64,000 bases of DNA from S015-6 sp964384945. GTDB taxonomy: Bacteria > Desulfobacterota > DSWW01. Shown piece after piece: positions 17,357 to 26,849 of this stretch; position 1 is the first letter of the stretch; each line of letters begins with the position of its first letter. The notes under the pieces were generated by a model. The model did no database searches. It worked only from the letters and a program-made list of their open reading frames with translations, and was not told the origin of the DNA. The stretch is taken from positions 310,001 to 374,000 of the forward strand of contig CAYLMK010000002.1 of assembly GCA_964384945.1 (NCBI GenBank), in the 5' to 3' direction. The position numbers and the translations under genes were made by a program.

Positions 17357-18007
17357 TCACCAGATCAGGAAGACGGCCTTGCAGGTGACGCAGCCGCCGA
17401 GGAGTCCCCTGCTCTTCTTCTGTGCGACATGGATCTCCCCGCACCTCTCGCAGATGCACAGCATCTCCCCACCCTCCAGATACCTGCCGGCCACCAGGAG
17501 CTTCTCGGCAAAGCCTTTCGAAAAACGGGAAAGCACCTTCACGGCCGGGGAAAGATCGCCCCGGGGGTTCGCGGGATCCAATGCGAAGGCGGTCATCCTG
17601 TCCCTGAGAAGCCTTAGCTCAATGGGAGGCGGCCACTGCCAGACGTGACCGCACAGGGGGCATTCGATCTTGCACGCCTCGGTCAATTCCTCACGAAACA
17701 CCCTGCCGCATTTGCGGCACCGGAAGGCCACGTCCTTGCCGGGGCGCGCCTTGCCCCCGGCCGAGACGGCCCTCGAAATCCTCTTCCCTCGGATCGAGCC
17801 GCGAACCTGGGTGAAAACCAGGACCACGACAACGACCAGGCCGACAACGCATCCCGTAACCAGGAGCTTCTTGAGGAGGGTGTTGTCCTCATCCGTATGG
17901 GCTGCGGTGCCGGCATGGCCTGCCCGCGCGGAGGCAAGGAGCAGAAAAGCCGCAAGCAAAAGGATGAATAGAACGATACTTGAACCGCTCTTTGGACCGC
18001 ATTTCAT
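17357..18007 (-). CDS. Unknown membrane protein with cytoplasmic zinc-ribbon-like cysteines
   Basis: About 216 aa from ATG 18007 (GTG 18031 would add eight residues). It has a possible signal peptide or first helix (SSIVLFILLLAAFLLLASARAGHAG) and a second helix (LLVTGCVVGLVVVVVLVFTQV). A soluble region follows with CRKCGRVF...CPLCGHVW (zinc-ribbon-like CxxC pair) and later CICERCGEIH and GGCVTCKAVF near the end. Four CxxC pairs suggest two metal knuckles. No family could be named. It is convergent with the PLP lyase and isolated from asnS by a 185-nt gap. Confidence 0.65.
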   Translation of the reverse strand: MKCGPKSGSSIVLFILLLAAFLLLASARAGHAGTAAHTDEDNTLLKKLLVTGCVVGLVVVVVLVFTQVRGSIRGKRISRAVSAGGKARPGKDVAFRCRKCGRVFREELTEACKIECPLCGHVWQWPPPIELRLLRDRMTAFALDPANPRGDLSPAVKVLSRFSKGFAEKLLVAGRYLEGGEMLCICERCGEIHVAQKKSRGLLGGCVTCKAVFLIW

Positions 18008-18191
18008 ATAAAACCCGACGGGAAACGGCACCTTTTCTCGCTATGGCCCGCTGCTGGTCCGAAGACATATAGCACAGCGAGGCAATAAGATAAAACGGCT
18101 TTTCCTCTAACGTCCTTCTGCATCTGATAACAGGTGGGAGAAGGCGCGGGCCGATCGCTGCGGCGAGCGAATCGGAGAGGAGAGTCGTTTT

Positions 18192-19586
18192 CTAGAAGGG
18201 CGCGCTCTTGGGCGTGCGCGGAAAGGGGATCACGTCGCGGATGTTGGCCATTCCCGTCACGTACTGAACGAGCCTCTCGAAGCCGAGCCCGAAGCCGGCG
18301 TGGGGAACCGAGCCGAAGCGCCGCAGGTCGAGGTACCAGCCGTAGGCCTCGGGATCGACGCCCTTCTCCTCCATCCGCGCCTTGAGAACGTCGTGGCGGT
18401 CTTCCCTCTGGCTCCCCCCGATGAGCTCGCCCGTCCGGGGCACGAGCACGTCCATGGCCCGGACGGTCCTTCCGTCCTCGTTCACATACATGTAGAACGG
18501 CTTGATCCGACTCGGGTAGTCGTGAACGATGACCGGACCCCGGAACACCTCCTCGGTGAGATACCGTTCGTGCTCGGTCTGCAGATCGTGGCCCCACGCG
18601 GTCGGATACTCGAAGGACTTCGGCGCCCCTTCCAGAAGGCGCACGGCCTCGTCATAGGGGATCCGGCGGAATTCGCTCTCGGCGATCCGTTTCAACATCT
18701 CCAGGATGCCGGGCTGAATCCGCTCATCGAAGAACGCCAGTTCCTCCGGGGCGCCGGAGAGCAGCGCGTCGATCAGGTGCTTGAGAAAGGCCTCGGCCAG
18801 ATCCATGTCCTCTTGCAGGTCGAAGAAGGCCATCTCCGGCTCCACCATCCAGAATTCGGACAGATGGCGGGCCGTGTTCGAGTTCTCGGCCCGGAAGGTG
18901 GGGCCGAAGGTGTACACCCTGCCGAGCGCGCAGGCCAAGGCCTCGGCCTCGAGCTGACCGCTCACGGTGAGGTACGTCGGGCAACCGAAGAAGTCCTCCC
19001 GGAAGTCCACGCCTCCGGCCGCCCGGCCCGCCATGGCGACCGGATCGAACGTGGTCACACGAAACAGCTCCCCCGCCCCTTCGCAATCCATGGGGGTGAT
19101 GAGCGGCGTGTGCACGTAAAGGAATCCACGTTCCTGGAAGAAGTCGTGCACGGCGCGGCTTAGGACGTTGCGCACCCGGAAGACCGCCCCGAAGGTGCTG
19201 GTCCGCGCCCGGAGATGGGCGATCTGCCGCAGAAACTCAAAGGAATGCCGCTTCTTCTGGAGAGGGTAGGCCTCCGGATCCGCGCCCCCCAGCACCCGGA
19301 TGCGCTCCGCGCGGAGCTCCACGGCCTGACCCCGCCCCTGGGAAGGAACGATCGTGCCCTCGGCCGACAGGCTGCATCCGGTCCCGAGTCCGAGAACCTC
19401 GGGGTCGTAGTTCTCCAGGCTCGCTTCCGCCACAATTTGAAGGCCTCTGAGGCTCGAGCCGTCATGGATCTCGATGAAGCTGAAGCCGCCCTTCGAATCG
19501 CGCTTCGTTCGGACCCAGCCTTGCACACGCACCGGGCCGGATCCGGGAGGCCTCCGGAGCGCCTCTTCGACCCGAATCGTCTCCAT
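18192..19586 (-). CDS. asnS: Asparaginyl-tRNA synthetase
   Basis: 464 aa class IIb synthetase. The N-terminal OB-fold anticodon-binding domain (~15-110) has VRVQGWVRTKRDSKGGFSFIEI. The catalytic domain carries class II motif 1 around HDFFQERGFLYVHTPLITPMDCEGAGELF, motif 2 FRAENSNTARHLSEFWMVEPEMAF, and motif 3 near the end, GFGLGFERLVQYVTGM. The SNTARHLSEFW and FFGCPTYLTVSGQLEAE blocks fit AsnRS rather than AspRS. It charges tRNA-Asn with asparagine in the cytoplasm, so this organism can make Asn-tRNA directly. Confidence 0.96.
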   Translation of the reverse strand: METIRVEEALRRPPGSGPVRVQGWVRTKRDSKGGFSFIEIHDGSSLRGLQIVAEASLENYDPEVLGLGTGCSLSAEGTIVPSQGRGQAVELRAERIRVLGGADPEAYPLQKKRHSFEFLRQIAHLRARTSTFGAVFRVRNVLSRAVHDFFQERGFLYVHTPLITPMDCEGAGELFRVTTFDPVAMAGRAAGGVDFREDFFGCPTYLTVSGQLEAEALACALGRVYTFGPTFRAENSNTARHLSEFWMVEPEMAFFDLQEDMDLAEAFLKHLIDALLSGAPEELAFFDERIQPGILEMLKRIAESEFRRIPYDEAVRLLEGAPKSFEYPTAWGHDLQTEHERYLTEEVFRGPVIVHDYPSRIKPFYMYVNEDGRTVRAMDVLVPRTGELIGGSQREDRHDVLKARMEEKGVDPEAYGWYLDLRRFGSVPHAGFGLGFERLVQYVTGMANIRDVIPFPRTPKSAPF

Positions 19587-19773
19587 CCGTCCAACCCTCC
19601 GTCACCGGCCTCCTGGCCTGCAGGGGACCGGCTGCAGCAGCGGATCGCCGGCGACGGGCTCCAAGCCGTTTCCGCGGCGAGGAGGGGAGCCTTTCGCCTC
19701 TACCCTTTCGCCTTTGCCCTGCGCTCCGCGACGGCTTCGCTTGATTCTCGGATAGCGCGGGAAGGCGCGGCGC

Positions 19774-20184
19774 TCAGCCGTGCTCTTCCTCTTCCACCAG
19801 CTCGAGCATCACGCCGCGGGTTCCCTTGGGGTGGAGAAAGGCGACCCGGCTGCCGTGCGCTCCCGGCACGGGCGCCTCGTTGATCAACTTGACGCCCTTG
19901 GCCTTGAGCTTTGCCAGCGACTCCTCGATGTTCGTCACCTTCAATGCGATGTGGTGAATCCCCTCCCCGCGGTTCTCCAGGAACTTGGCGATCGGGGAGT
20001 CCTCATGGGTGGGCTCGAGCAGCTCGAAGCGGGTCTCCCCCACCGGCAGAAAGGCCACCTTCACCTTTTGCGTGGTCACCTCGTCGGTCGACGTGACCTC
20101 GAACCCGATCCCGTCCCGGAAGACCGAAAGCGCCTCTTCCATGTTTTTTACCGCTATGCCGATGTGACTGATCTTCTCTATCAT
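19774..20184 (-). CDS. mce: Methylmalonyl-CoA epimerase
   Basis: 136 aa, the normal length of this glyoxalase-fold (VOC) enzyme. Likely metal ligands are in HIGIAV (His7), FELLEP (Glu), GIHHIAL (His) and VMLELVE (Glu). It interconverts (R)- and (S)-methylmalonyl-CoA, linking propionyl-CoA carboxylation or transcarboxylation to the B12-dependent mutase. A strong GGAGAGG lies upstream of the ATG. The mutase genes are not in this window. It lies just downstream of the RND operon on the opposite side from asnS but shares their minus orientation. Confidence 0.92.
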   Translation of the reverse strand: MIEKISHIGIAVKNMEEALSVFRDGIGFEVTSTDEVTTQKVKVAFLPVGETRFELLEPTHEDSPIAKFLENRGEGIHHIALKVTNIEESLAKLKAKGVKLINEAPVPGAHGSRVAFLHPKGTRGVMLELVEEEEHG

Positions 20185-20202
20185 TTTCCTCTCCTTTCCC
20201 TG

Positions 20203-23200
20203 CTATGCTGCAATCTCTTTCGCCCTTCCCCTCTTGCCTTTCGCCTTCCCGGGAAATGCCTGAACCGCGAGGCGCCCGAGGGCCTGACCGAGATCCTCGA
20301 CGTAAATGTAAAAGACCGGAACGACGAACAGGGTGAGCAGCGTGGCCAGCGCGAGCCCTCCCATCACGGCCTTCCCCAGAGGGGCGAACATCACCACCCC
20401 CCCGATCCCCGACCCTCCGAATGCGAGGGGCAGGAGCCCCAGAACCGTCGTCGCCGCCGTCATCAGGACCGGCCGGATCCTGTCCTCGCCCGCCCGGAGG
20501 ATCGCCTCTTCCCTGGCGATTCCGGAGCGGCGCAGCCGGTTCATGTGATCGACAATGACGATGGCGTTGTTCACGACGATCCCGACCATGAGAATCAGGC
20601 CGATGAAGGCCGCCACATCCAGGGGCGACTTTGTAAGGTACATCACCCAGTAAGATCCGATCAAGGCCAGGGGAACCGTGATCAGGATCGCGAGGGGGTG
20701 AAGATAGGATTCGAACAGGCCCCCCAGCAGGAAGTAGATGAGCAGGACGGACAGGAGCAGGGCGGCCCGGAAGGCCTCCTTCGTGCTCTTCAGATCCATC
20801 ATCCCCTTGCCCAGTTCCGCACGGATCCCCGGCGGAAGGCGCAGGGAGGACAGGGCGTGCTCGATTTCTTCCTTCAACAGGCTCAGGGCCTGGCCGTCCG
20901 TCCGGGCAAGCACGGTGACCGTGCGCTTGCCCTCGCTCCTGTGGATCATCTGCTGCCCGGGGGTCTCCAGGAACCGGGCCGCCACGCCGATCGGGATGAG
21001 CTGGCCGTCCTCGGTCGGAAGTTGCATGTCCTTGAGCTTGGAGACATCTTCCCGGTGTTCCTTCTTCAACTGGATCCGCACGTCCATCTCCCGGTCCGGG
21101 GTCTTCATCTTCTTCAGGGCGTGGCCTCGGAGGCCGAAGGCGATGGTTTGGGCCGCCACCATCGGACTGACCCGGTGCTTTTTCGCCAGCGATCTGTCCA
21201 CGTTCACCTGGATCTCGTCAAAGCCGGGTTCGATGTCGCTGTCGACCTGCAGGACGCCGTCGATCCTCTTGATTCTTTCCATCAGTTGACGGGCGGCCTC
21301 CTCGAGGCGTCCCGGATCATCCCCCTTCAGATGCACGGCCACCTCGTCCTGGCTTGCGGCGGTCGGGCCGCCGTGCTCCGGGATCCGGAACTCGACATCC
21401 GGGATCGCAGGCAGGAGATCGAGAATCCGTCTCTTGGCCTCTTCCGTGGAGATGCGCGCACGCTCGTCCTCCCGGAGGAAGGCATTGATCCGGGTGCGCC
21501 CCCCCATCAGGCCGGAACGGGAGAGCACGTGCTCGATATCGAGCGCCTCCCGGTTCGCGGAAAGCACCCCCTCGATCTCTTCCAACGGCCCCAGCACCCT
21601 TTCCTGCTCCGGCACGCCCTTGACCTTCAGGTCGAGCAGGACCTGCCGGATGTCTCCGGAGGATTCGCCCTTCTGCGGCACCTTTCTGAAAGGGACGAGA
21701 ATCGTGACGACCGTCAGGAGCGCCAGCAGGCAGGTGACCTGGCTGCGATGATGAAGCACCCACCGGAGCCTTCGGCCATAGGCCCGGGTGAGCGCCTCGA
21801 GAAATCGGCTTCTCCGGCTCCTCTCCTTGGGCAGCCGGGCCGCGACGAGGGGGATGAAGGTAAGGGCGACGAACAGCGAGGCGAGAAGCGAAAGGGAAAT
21901 CGCGATCCCCACCTCGCGCGTGTAGATCTTCATCACGCCCATGTCCATGAAGACGAGGGGCAGGAAGACGATGATCGTGGTCAGGGTGGAGGCGACGATG
22001 GCCATGGCCACGTCCCGGCTTCCCGACCGCGATGCCTCCATGGCCTCCGTGCCCTGTTCCCGCAGCCGGAAGATGTTCTCCGAGACCACGATCGAGTTGT
22101 CCACCAGCATGCCCACGCCCAGCATCAACCCGACCATGCTGATCACGTTGAGCGTCATGCCGCCGAAGAACATCACGGTGACGGCGACCATGATGGATAT
22201 CGGAATGGCCACGGCAACCACCGATGTGGCAAGCGCCCGGCGCAGGAAGAAGTAGAGCACGCAAATCGCGAAGAAACCGCCCCACAGGCCCGCGTTCCGA
22301 AGGTCCCGGAAGGAGTTCAGGATGAAACGGGACTGATCGAAAACGACGGAGACCCCCAGCCGGCCGTAGGCCGGCTCCTCCAGGAGCCTGTCCATCTCCT
22401 CCTTGACGGCCTCGCAGACCTCGACGGTATTGGCGCTCGACTCCTTCTTGATGCCTGTCAGGACCGTGCTCTTCCCGTCCATGCGGGTGATGAACATGTT
22501 CTCGGGATATCCGTAGCGCACGCGGGCAACGTCCTTGAGGCGGAGGCCCTGCGGGGTGATCGGGAAGTTCTTCAAGTCTTCCAGGCTTCTGTATTCATTT
22601 GTGGACCGGACCAGATAGCGCGTTCTGCCCTGGAGCACTTCGCCGGCCGCCAGGTTGAAGCTGCTTCTCTCCAGCTTGAGCACGAGGTCGTACAGGCTCA
22701 CCCCGTACGCCTTGAGCAGGTCCTGGTCGAGATCGATGAAAACCTGTTGCTGCTCGTGACCCCAGACGGCCACACTCCCCACACCCTCCACCCGCTGCAG
22801 CCTGGGCTTGACCCGTTCGTCGACGAGCTCGAAGAGCTCCTCGACCGAGCCTTCCCATGTGAAGCTCAGGAAGAGCACTTCCATGTCGGCCGAGCTGAAC
22901 CTCCAGATGGAATACTCGCGGCTTTCTCTCGGGAGATCTTCCTGCAGCCGGTCCAGGCGGTCCTTGACATCGAGGTAGGCGTAATCCATGTCCGTGCCCC
23001 AGTCGAACTCCAGGTGCAGGCTGCTCAGGCTTCCCTGGGAAACGGAGTCCACCCTCGACAGGTTGGGAACCGTCCGGAGAAGCTCCTCGGCAGGGATGCT
23101 GATCGTCTTCTCCACCTCCGCGGGGGTTGCGTTCCGATACGGGATCTGGATCCAGAAGTGGGGCCCGGCCAGGTTGGGAAGGAATTCGAGCGGGATCCTG

Positions 23201-23289
23201 CGCACGGCGACCCCGCCCAGGACGAACAGGGTGATGTAGACCATCAGAAGGGTCACGGGCCTCCGCAAGGCCAGGTCGGGCAGGCTCAT
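20203..23289 (-). CDS. RND-family efflux permease (HAE1/AcrB-like), second permease
   Basis: 1028 aa from ATG 23289, which overlaps the previous permease's stop in an ATGA junction; the open frame continues upstream only as an out-of-frame shadow. It starts MSLPDLALRRPVTLLMVYITLFVLGG, a typical RND TM1. Other hallmarks are VDNSIVVSENIFRLRE (TM4 region) and VVNNAIVIVDHMNRLRRSGIAREEA (TM10 region). About 12 TM helices flank two large periplasmic loops. Proton-driven export of drugs, lipids or metabolites is the family role. Two different permeases with one adaptor suggest a heteromeric pump like MdtBC. No outer-membrane TolC gene is adjacent. Confidence 0.92.
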   Translation of the reverse strand: MSLPDLALRRPVTLLMVYITLFVLGGVAVRRIPLEFLPNLAGPHFWIQIPYRNATPAEVEKTISIPAEELLRTVPNLSRVDSVSQGSLSSLHLEFDWGTDMDYAYLDVKDRLDRLQEDLPRESREYSIWRFSSADMEVLFLSFTWEGSVEELFELVDERVKPRLQRVEGVGSVAVWGHEQQQVFIDLDQDLLKAYGVSLYDLVLKLERSSFNLAAGEVLQGRTRYLVRSTNEYRSLEDLKNFPITPQGLRLKDVARVRYGYPENMFITRMDGKSTVLTGIKKESSANTVEVCEAVKEEMDRLLEEPAYGRLGVSVVFDQSRFILNSFRDLRNAGLWGGFFAICVLYFFLRRALATSVVAVAIPISIMVAVTVMFFGGMTLNVISMVGLMLGVGMLVDNSIVVSENIFRLREQGTEAMEASRSGSRDVAMAIVASTLTTIIVFLPLVFMDMGVMKIYTREVGIAISLSLLASLFVALTFIPLVAARLPKERSRRSRFLEALTRAYGRRLRWVLHHRSQVTCLLALLTVVTILVPFRKVPQKGESSGDIRQVLLDLKVKGVPEQERVLGPLEEIEGVLSANREALDIEHVLSRSGLMGGRTRINAFLREDERARISTEEAKRRILDLLPAIPDVEFRIPEHGGPTAASQDEVAVHLKGDDPGRLEEAARQLMERIKRIDGVLQVDSDIEPGFDEIQVNVDRSLAKKHRVSPMVAAQTIAFGLRGHALKKMKTPDREMDVRIQLKKEHREDVSKLKDMQLPTEDGQLIPIGVAARFLETPGQQMIHRSEGKRTVTVLARTDGQALSLLKEEIEHALSSLRLPPGIRAELGKGMMDLKSTKEAFRAALLLSVLLIYFLLGGLFESYLHPLAILITVPLALIGSYWVMYLTKSPLDVAAFIGLILMVGIVVNNAIVIVDHMNRLRRSGIAREEAILRAGEDRIRPVLMTAATTVLGLLPLAFGGSGIGGVVMFAPLGKAVMGGLALATLLTLFVVPVFYIYVEDLGQALGRLAVQAFPGKAKGKRGRAKEIAA

Positions 23290-26200
23290 CGCGCGCGGTC
23301 CATCAGGGTGTACACCGCCGGAATGACCAGCAGGGTGAGCAAGGTGGAACAGAGCAGCCCGATGATCACGGTCGCGGCCATGGGCACGCGGATCTCGGCG
23401 CCCTCTCCGAATCCCATCGCCATGGGCAAGAGCCCGAGAACGGTCGTCAACGTCGTCATCAGGATGGGCCTCAGACGCACCTGCCCCGCCCGGACGACGG
23501 CCTCGTCCCGGGGGATCCCTTTCCGGCGCAGGAGGTTCACGCAGTCCACGAGCACGATGGCGTTGTTCACCATGATCCCGGCGAGCATGATCACGCCGAT
23601 GAAGACCACGATGCTCAGGGGCATGCCGAGAGCATAAAGGCCGTAGACCACACCGATCAGGCCCAGGGGGATCGAGAAGAGGATGACGAAGGGATGGAGC
23701 AGGGACTCGAATTGGGAGGCCATCACGATGTAGACCAGAAAGACCGCCATGAGCATGGCGAACCGGAGGCTGTCGAAGGAGGTCTCCATCTCCCGGTTCT
23801 GGCCTCCCTGGCTGATGTTGTACCCCGGCGGGAGCGAGAGTGCCTGCAATCGGTCCCGGATCTCTCTGGAGACCGACCCCAGGTCTCTCCCCTCCAGGTT
23901 CGCCGATACCAGGGCCACCCGGCGCTGCCCCACGCGCCGGATCTCGCTCGGGCCGGGCACGATGCGCATCTCCGCCAGGGATGCCAGGGGAACGAAGTTG
24001 CCGGTTCCGATCTCGATCTCCAGCCGCCACAGATCCTCCAGCTCCCGAAGGTATTTCCGGTCCGCCCTCACGCGGATGTCATAGCGCGTCTCCCCCTCGG
24101 AAAGCTGGGTGGGGATATCGCCCAGGAGCTTTGCCTGGACCACGTTCGCGGCCGTGCTCAAATCGAGCCCGAACCGGGAGAGCCGCTCGCGGTCGAATTC
24201 GATCCGCACCTCGGGGCTGCCGAGGGTCGCACTGCGGCGGATGTCCGCCAGGCCCGGGATTTCCCGGACCGCCTCCTCGACCCGGGCCGAGATCCTGCGC
24301 AACTCGTCCAGGTCGTTGCCCTCGATCTCCACCTCCACCGGCGTCTTGAAACTGAACAGGGTGGGCAGGACAAACTTGGTCTGAATCCCCGCAAAATCGG
24401 CCAGCCGGTTCCGCAGGCGCTCGACGAGCAGGTCTTCCTGCCGGACGGCCCTCCCGAGCTCTCTCAACGTCACGGTGAGTTCGGCCGTATTCTCGCCGCG
24501 CTGTTCTTCGAGGGCCTCCTCTCCGGAAGGCGCGGATCCGATCTCGCTGAACACGGTCTCGACCAGCCCCTCCTCCAGGACCGCCCCCTCGATCGGGGCC
24601 ACGTCCCGGCTCGTCTCCTCCAGGGGTGTTCCCGCCGGGTGCTCGATGCGGATCGTGAACTGGCCCTGATGAATCCGAGGGATCAGCTCGGTTCCCAGCC
24701 TGGGCAGAAGATACAGACAGTGCACAAGAAGGCCCAGGGTGACCAGGGTCAACGCCCGGCGCCGCTTCAGTGCCTTGGCGAGAACGCGGGGATAGACCCG
24801 GCTGCTGGTCTGCAGGACCTTCTCGAAAACGGACAGAAAGGGCGTGAGCATGAGCGTGCAGGCCCTCGCGGCGAGGAAGAAGAGAGGGGAGGCGCACCGC
24901 CCCAGCAGCACGACGAGAAGCGCGAGCGTCCCGCGGAGCAGGCCGAAGATGCATTCCAGGAGGAAGCGGAGGGCCTCGAAAAAGGGATGGATCAGCCCGT
25001 AGGCCCGGAGAAGCGGTTTCTCCACGGGGCCGGCCGACGGGGGCTCATCGGGGGGCGTCCCGACGGCGGGACCTGCAGCAGGCGTCCCTCCGGCGAGATA
25101 AAGCCCTGCCTCACGGACCCATCGATCCGGCCGCCCGTTCACGCCCAGCCAGCGCACGGCATCGCGGAGCGAGCCGCCCAGAAGCCTTCCCAGACCCTCG
25201 GCCTGAGGAACGGTCGACGCCGAGACGCCCCCGAGACGGAACCTGCGAGAGGCCAGCATGGGAACCAGATAGAGCGCCACCAGCAGGGAGGCAAGCAGGG
25301 AGAAGGCCACCGTGAGGGCCAGGTCGTTGAAGAGCTGTCCGGCGATGCCCTTCACGAAGACGATCGGGAAGAACACGGCGACCGTGGTGAAGGTGGATGA
25401 CGTGATGGCGGAGGCAACCTCGCTGGTCCCTCGGTGCACCGACTCAAGAACTCCGTCCCCGTCTTCCCTGCATCGAAAGATGCTCTCCAGGACCACGATC
25501 GAGTTGTCCACGAGCATCCCGATGCCCAGGGCCAGCCCTCCGAGGGACATGAGGTTCAGGCTCACGCCGAACAGAAACATGGGAATGAAGGTTATCAGGA
25601 TCGATACCGGGATCGAGACGCCGATGATCGCCGTGCTCTTCAGGTCCCGAAGAAAGAAGAAGAGCACCAGGAGGGCCAGAACCCCACCGAAGAGCGCCGT
25701 GTTTCTCACTTCCTCGATCGCGCGTTTGATGAACCGGGAGGGGTCGGAAATGAGCTGCAGTTTCGCTCCGGGGTAGTCCTGCAGGATGCGCTCGGCGAAA
25801 CCGACCGAGCGGCGGCCCACGCCAGGAGAAGCCCGGCGCGTCTCCAGGCCGAGCACTTCCTTGACCCGATCCGCAACCTGAACCGTGTTGCCGTCCGCCT
25901 CCTTGAAGACCTCCACCTCCACGCTCTCCTGCCCGTTGATCCGCGTGATCACCTCCTGCTTCTTCTGTCCCCAGCGAACGGCGGCGACATCCTTGAGCCT
26001 CACCTCCGCCCTGCCCGCCCCGATCCTCACCCCCTGCGCGAACCGGCCCGCCTCGCCGACGGGCCCGAATGCCTCCGCCGCCCCGGCGTCTTCTTCGCCG
26101 CCCTTGCGGCCGATCACGACCTCCCCGATATCCTTCAGGTCCACGAACTCGTTCAAGGTGCGGACCAGGTACTCCGTTCTTCCCTCCTTCAGGCTCCCTC

Positions 26201-26849
26201 CCGCGAGATTGATGTTCTCCTGCCAGAGTCTCTGGGCGACCTGCTCCATGCGGATGCCGAGCAGGGCGAGCCGTGCCGGATCCACCTCGACGAGCACCTC
26301 CTCCTCGAGCCCCCCCTTGACCTTGACGGAGGCGACCCCGGGCAGGCCCTCCACGTCCGGCTTGAGTTCCTTCTCCGCGATGCGGCGCAGGGTGAAGAGG
26401 CTCTGGTCGCCGAAGATCCCGATCCTCAGGATCGGGTCCAGGGCGGGATTGTATCGCAGGATGGTCGGACGCTTGACCTCCTCCGGAAGGGAGACCCGGT
26501 CCATCTTCTCCCGCACATCCAGGGAGACCAGATCCATGTCCGTCCCCCACCAGAACTCGAGGATGATCTCCGAGAGCCCGGCGCTCGATACGGAGCGGAT
26601 TTCCACGAGATTGCTCACCGTGCTCAGGGCCTCCTCCAGGGGCCGCGTGACATAGCTCTCCACCTCCTCGGGTGCGGACTCCGGGTATTCCGAGCGAACG
26701 GTCAACGTCGGATAGGAAAGATCCGGCATCAGATTGAGCGCGAGTTCCTGGTAGGACCGGATGCCGAAGACCACGGCGGCCATGAACACCATGGCCACCG
26801 CAACGGGGCGACGGATCGATAAGCGGAGATCAGCCGTGGAGTTCTTCAA
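23286..26849 (-). CDS. RND-family efflux permease with expanded central region, first permease
   Basis: 1187 aa, about 150 longer than usual. Normal RND features are present: TM1 SIRRPVAVAMVFMAAVVFGI, VDNSIVVLESIFRCREDGDG, and near the end VNNAIVLVDCVNLLRRKGIPRDEAVV. The extra residues lie between the two halves (~545-710): a Gly/Pro-rich stretch then hydrophobic segments such as FLLECIFGLLRGTLALLVVLLG and SPLFFLAARACTLMLTPFL, which look membrane-embedded. Its start overlaps the adaptor gene by 20 nt and its end overlaps the second permease by 4 nt, so the three are one operon. Likely partner of the second permease in a heteromeric pump. Confidence 0.9.
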   Translation of the reverse strand: MKNSTADLRLSIRRPVAVAMVFMAAVVFGIRSYQELALNLMPDLSYPTLTVRSEYPESAPEEVESYVTRPLEEALSTVSNLVEIRSVSSAGLSEIILEFWWGTDMDLVSLDVREKMDRVSLPEEVKRPTILRYNPALDPILRIGIFGDQSLFTLRRIAEKELKPDVEGLPGVASVKVKGGLEEEVLVEVDPARLALLGIRMEQVAQRLWQENINLAGGSLKEGRTEYLVRTLNEFVDLKDIGEVVIGRKGGEEDAGAAEAFGPVGEAGRFAQGVRIGAGRAEVRLKDVAAVRWGQKKQEVITRINGQESVEVEVFKEADGNTVQVADRVKEVLGLETRRASPGVGRRSVGFAERILQDYPGAKLQLISDPSRFIKRAIEEVRNTALFGGVLALLVLFFFLRDLKSTAIIGVSIPVSILITFIPMFLFGVSLNLMSLGGLALGIGMLVDNSIVVLESIFRCREDGDGVLESVHRGTSEVASAITSSTFTTVAVFFPIVFVKGIAGQLFNDLALTVAFSLLASLLVALYLVPMLASRRFRLGGVSASTVPQAEGLGRLLGGSLRDAVRWLGVNGRPDRWVREAGLYLAGGTPAAGPAVGTPPDEPPSAGPVEKPLLRAYGLIHPFFEALRFLLECIFGLLRGTLALLVVLLGRCASPLFFLAARACTLMLTPFLSVFEKVLQTSSRVYPRVLAKALKRRRALTLVTLGLLVHCLYLLPRLGTELIPRIHQGQFTIRIEHPAGTPLEETSRDVAPIEGAVLEEGLVETVFSEIGSAPSGEEALEEQRGENTAELTVTLRELGRAVRQEDLLVERLRNRLADFAGIQTKFVLPTLFSFKTPVEVEIEGNDLDELRRISARVEEAVREIPGLADIRRSATLGSPEVRIEFDRERLSRFGLDLSTAANVVQAKLLGDIPTQLSEGETRYDIRVRADRKYLRELEDLWRLEIEIGTGNFVPLASLAEMRIVPGPSEIRRVGQRRVALVSANLEGRDLGSVSREIRDRLQALSLPPGYNISQGGQNREMETSFDSLRFAMLMAVFLVYIVMASQFESLLHPFVILFSIPLGLIGVVYGLYALGMPLSIVVFIGVIMLAGIMVNNAIVLVDCVNLLRRKGIPRDEAVVRAGQVRLRPILMTTLTTVLGLLPMAMGFGEGAEIRVPMAATVIIGLLCSTLLTLLVIPAVYTLMDRAR

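Noticed and set aside
19780..23637. 1285-codon plus-strand open frame opposite the RND permease
   Set aside because: Antisense shadow of the second RND permease and the epimerase gene.
23290..24030. N-terminal extension of the second RND permease
   Set aside because: The translation upstream of ATG 23289 is a shadow of the first permease; the ATGA overlap is the normal operon junction.
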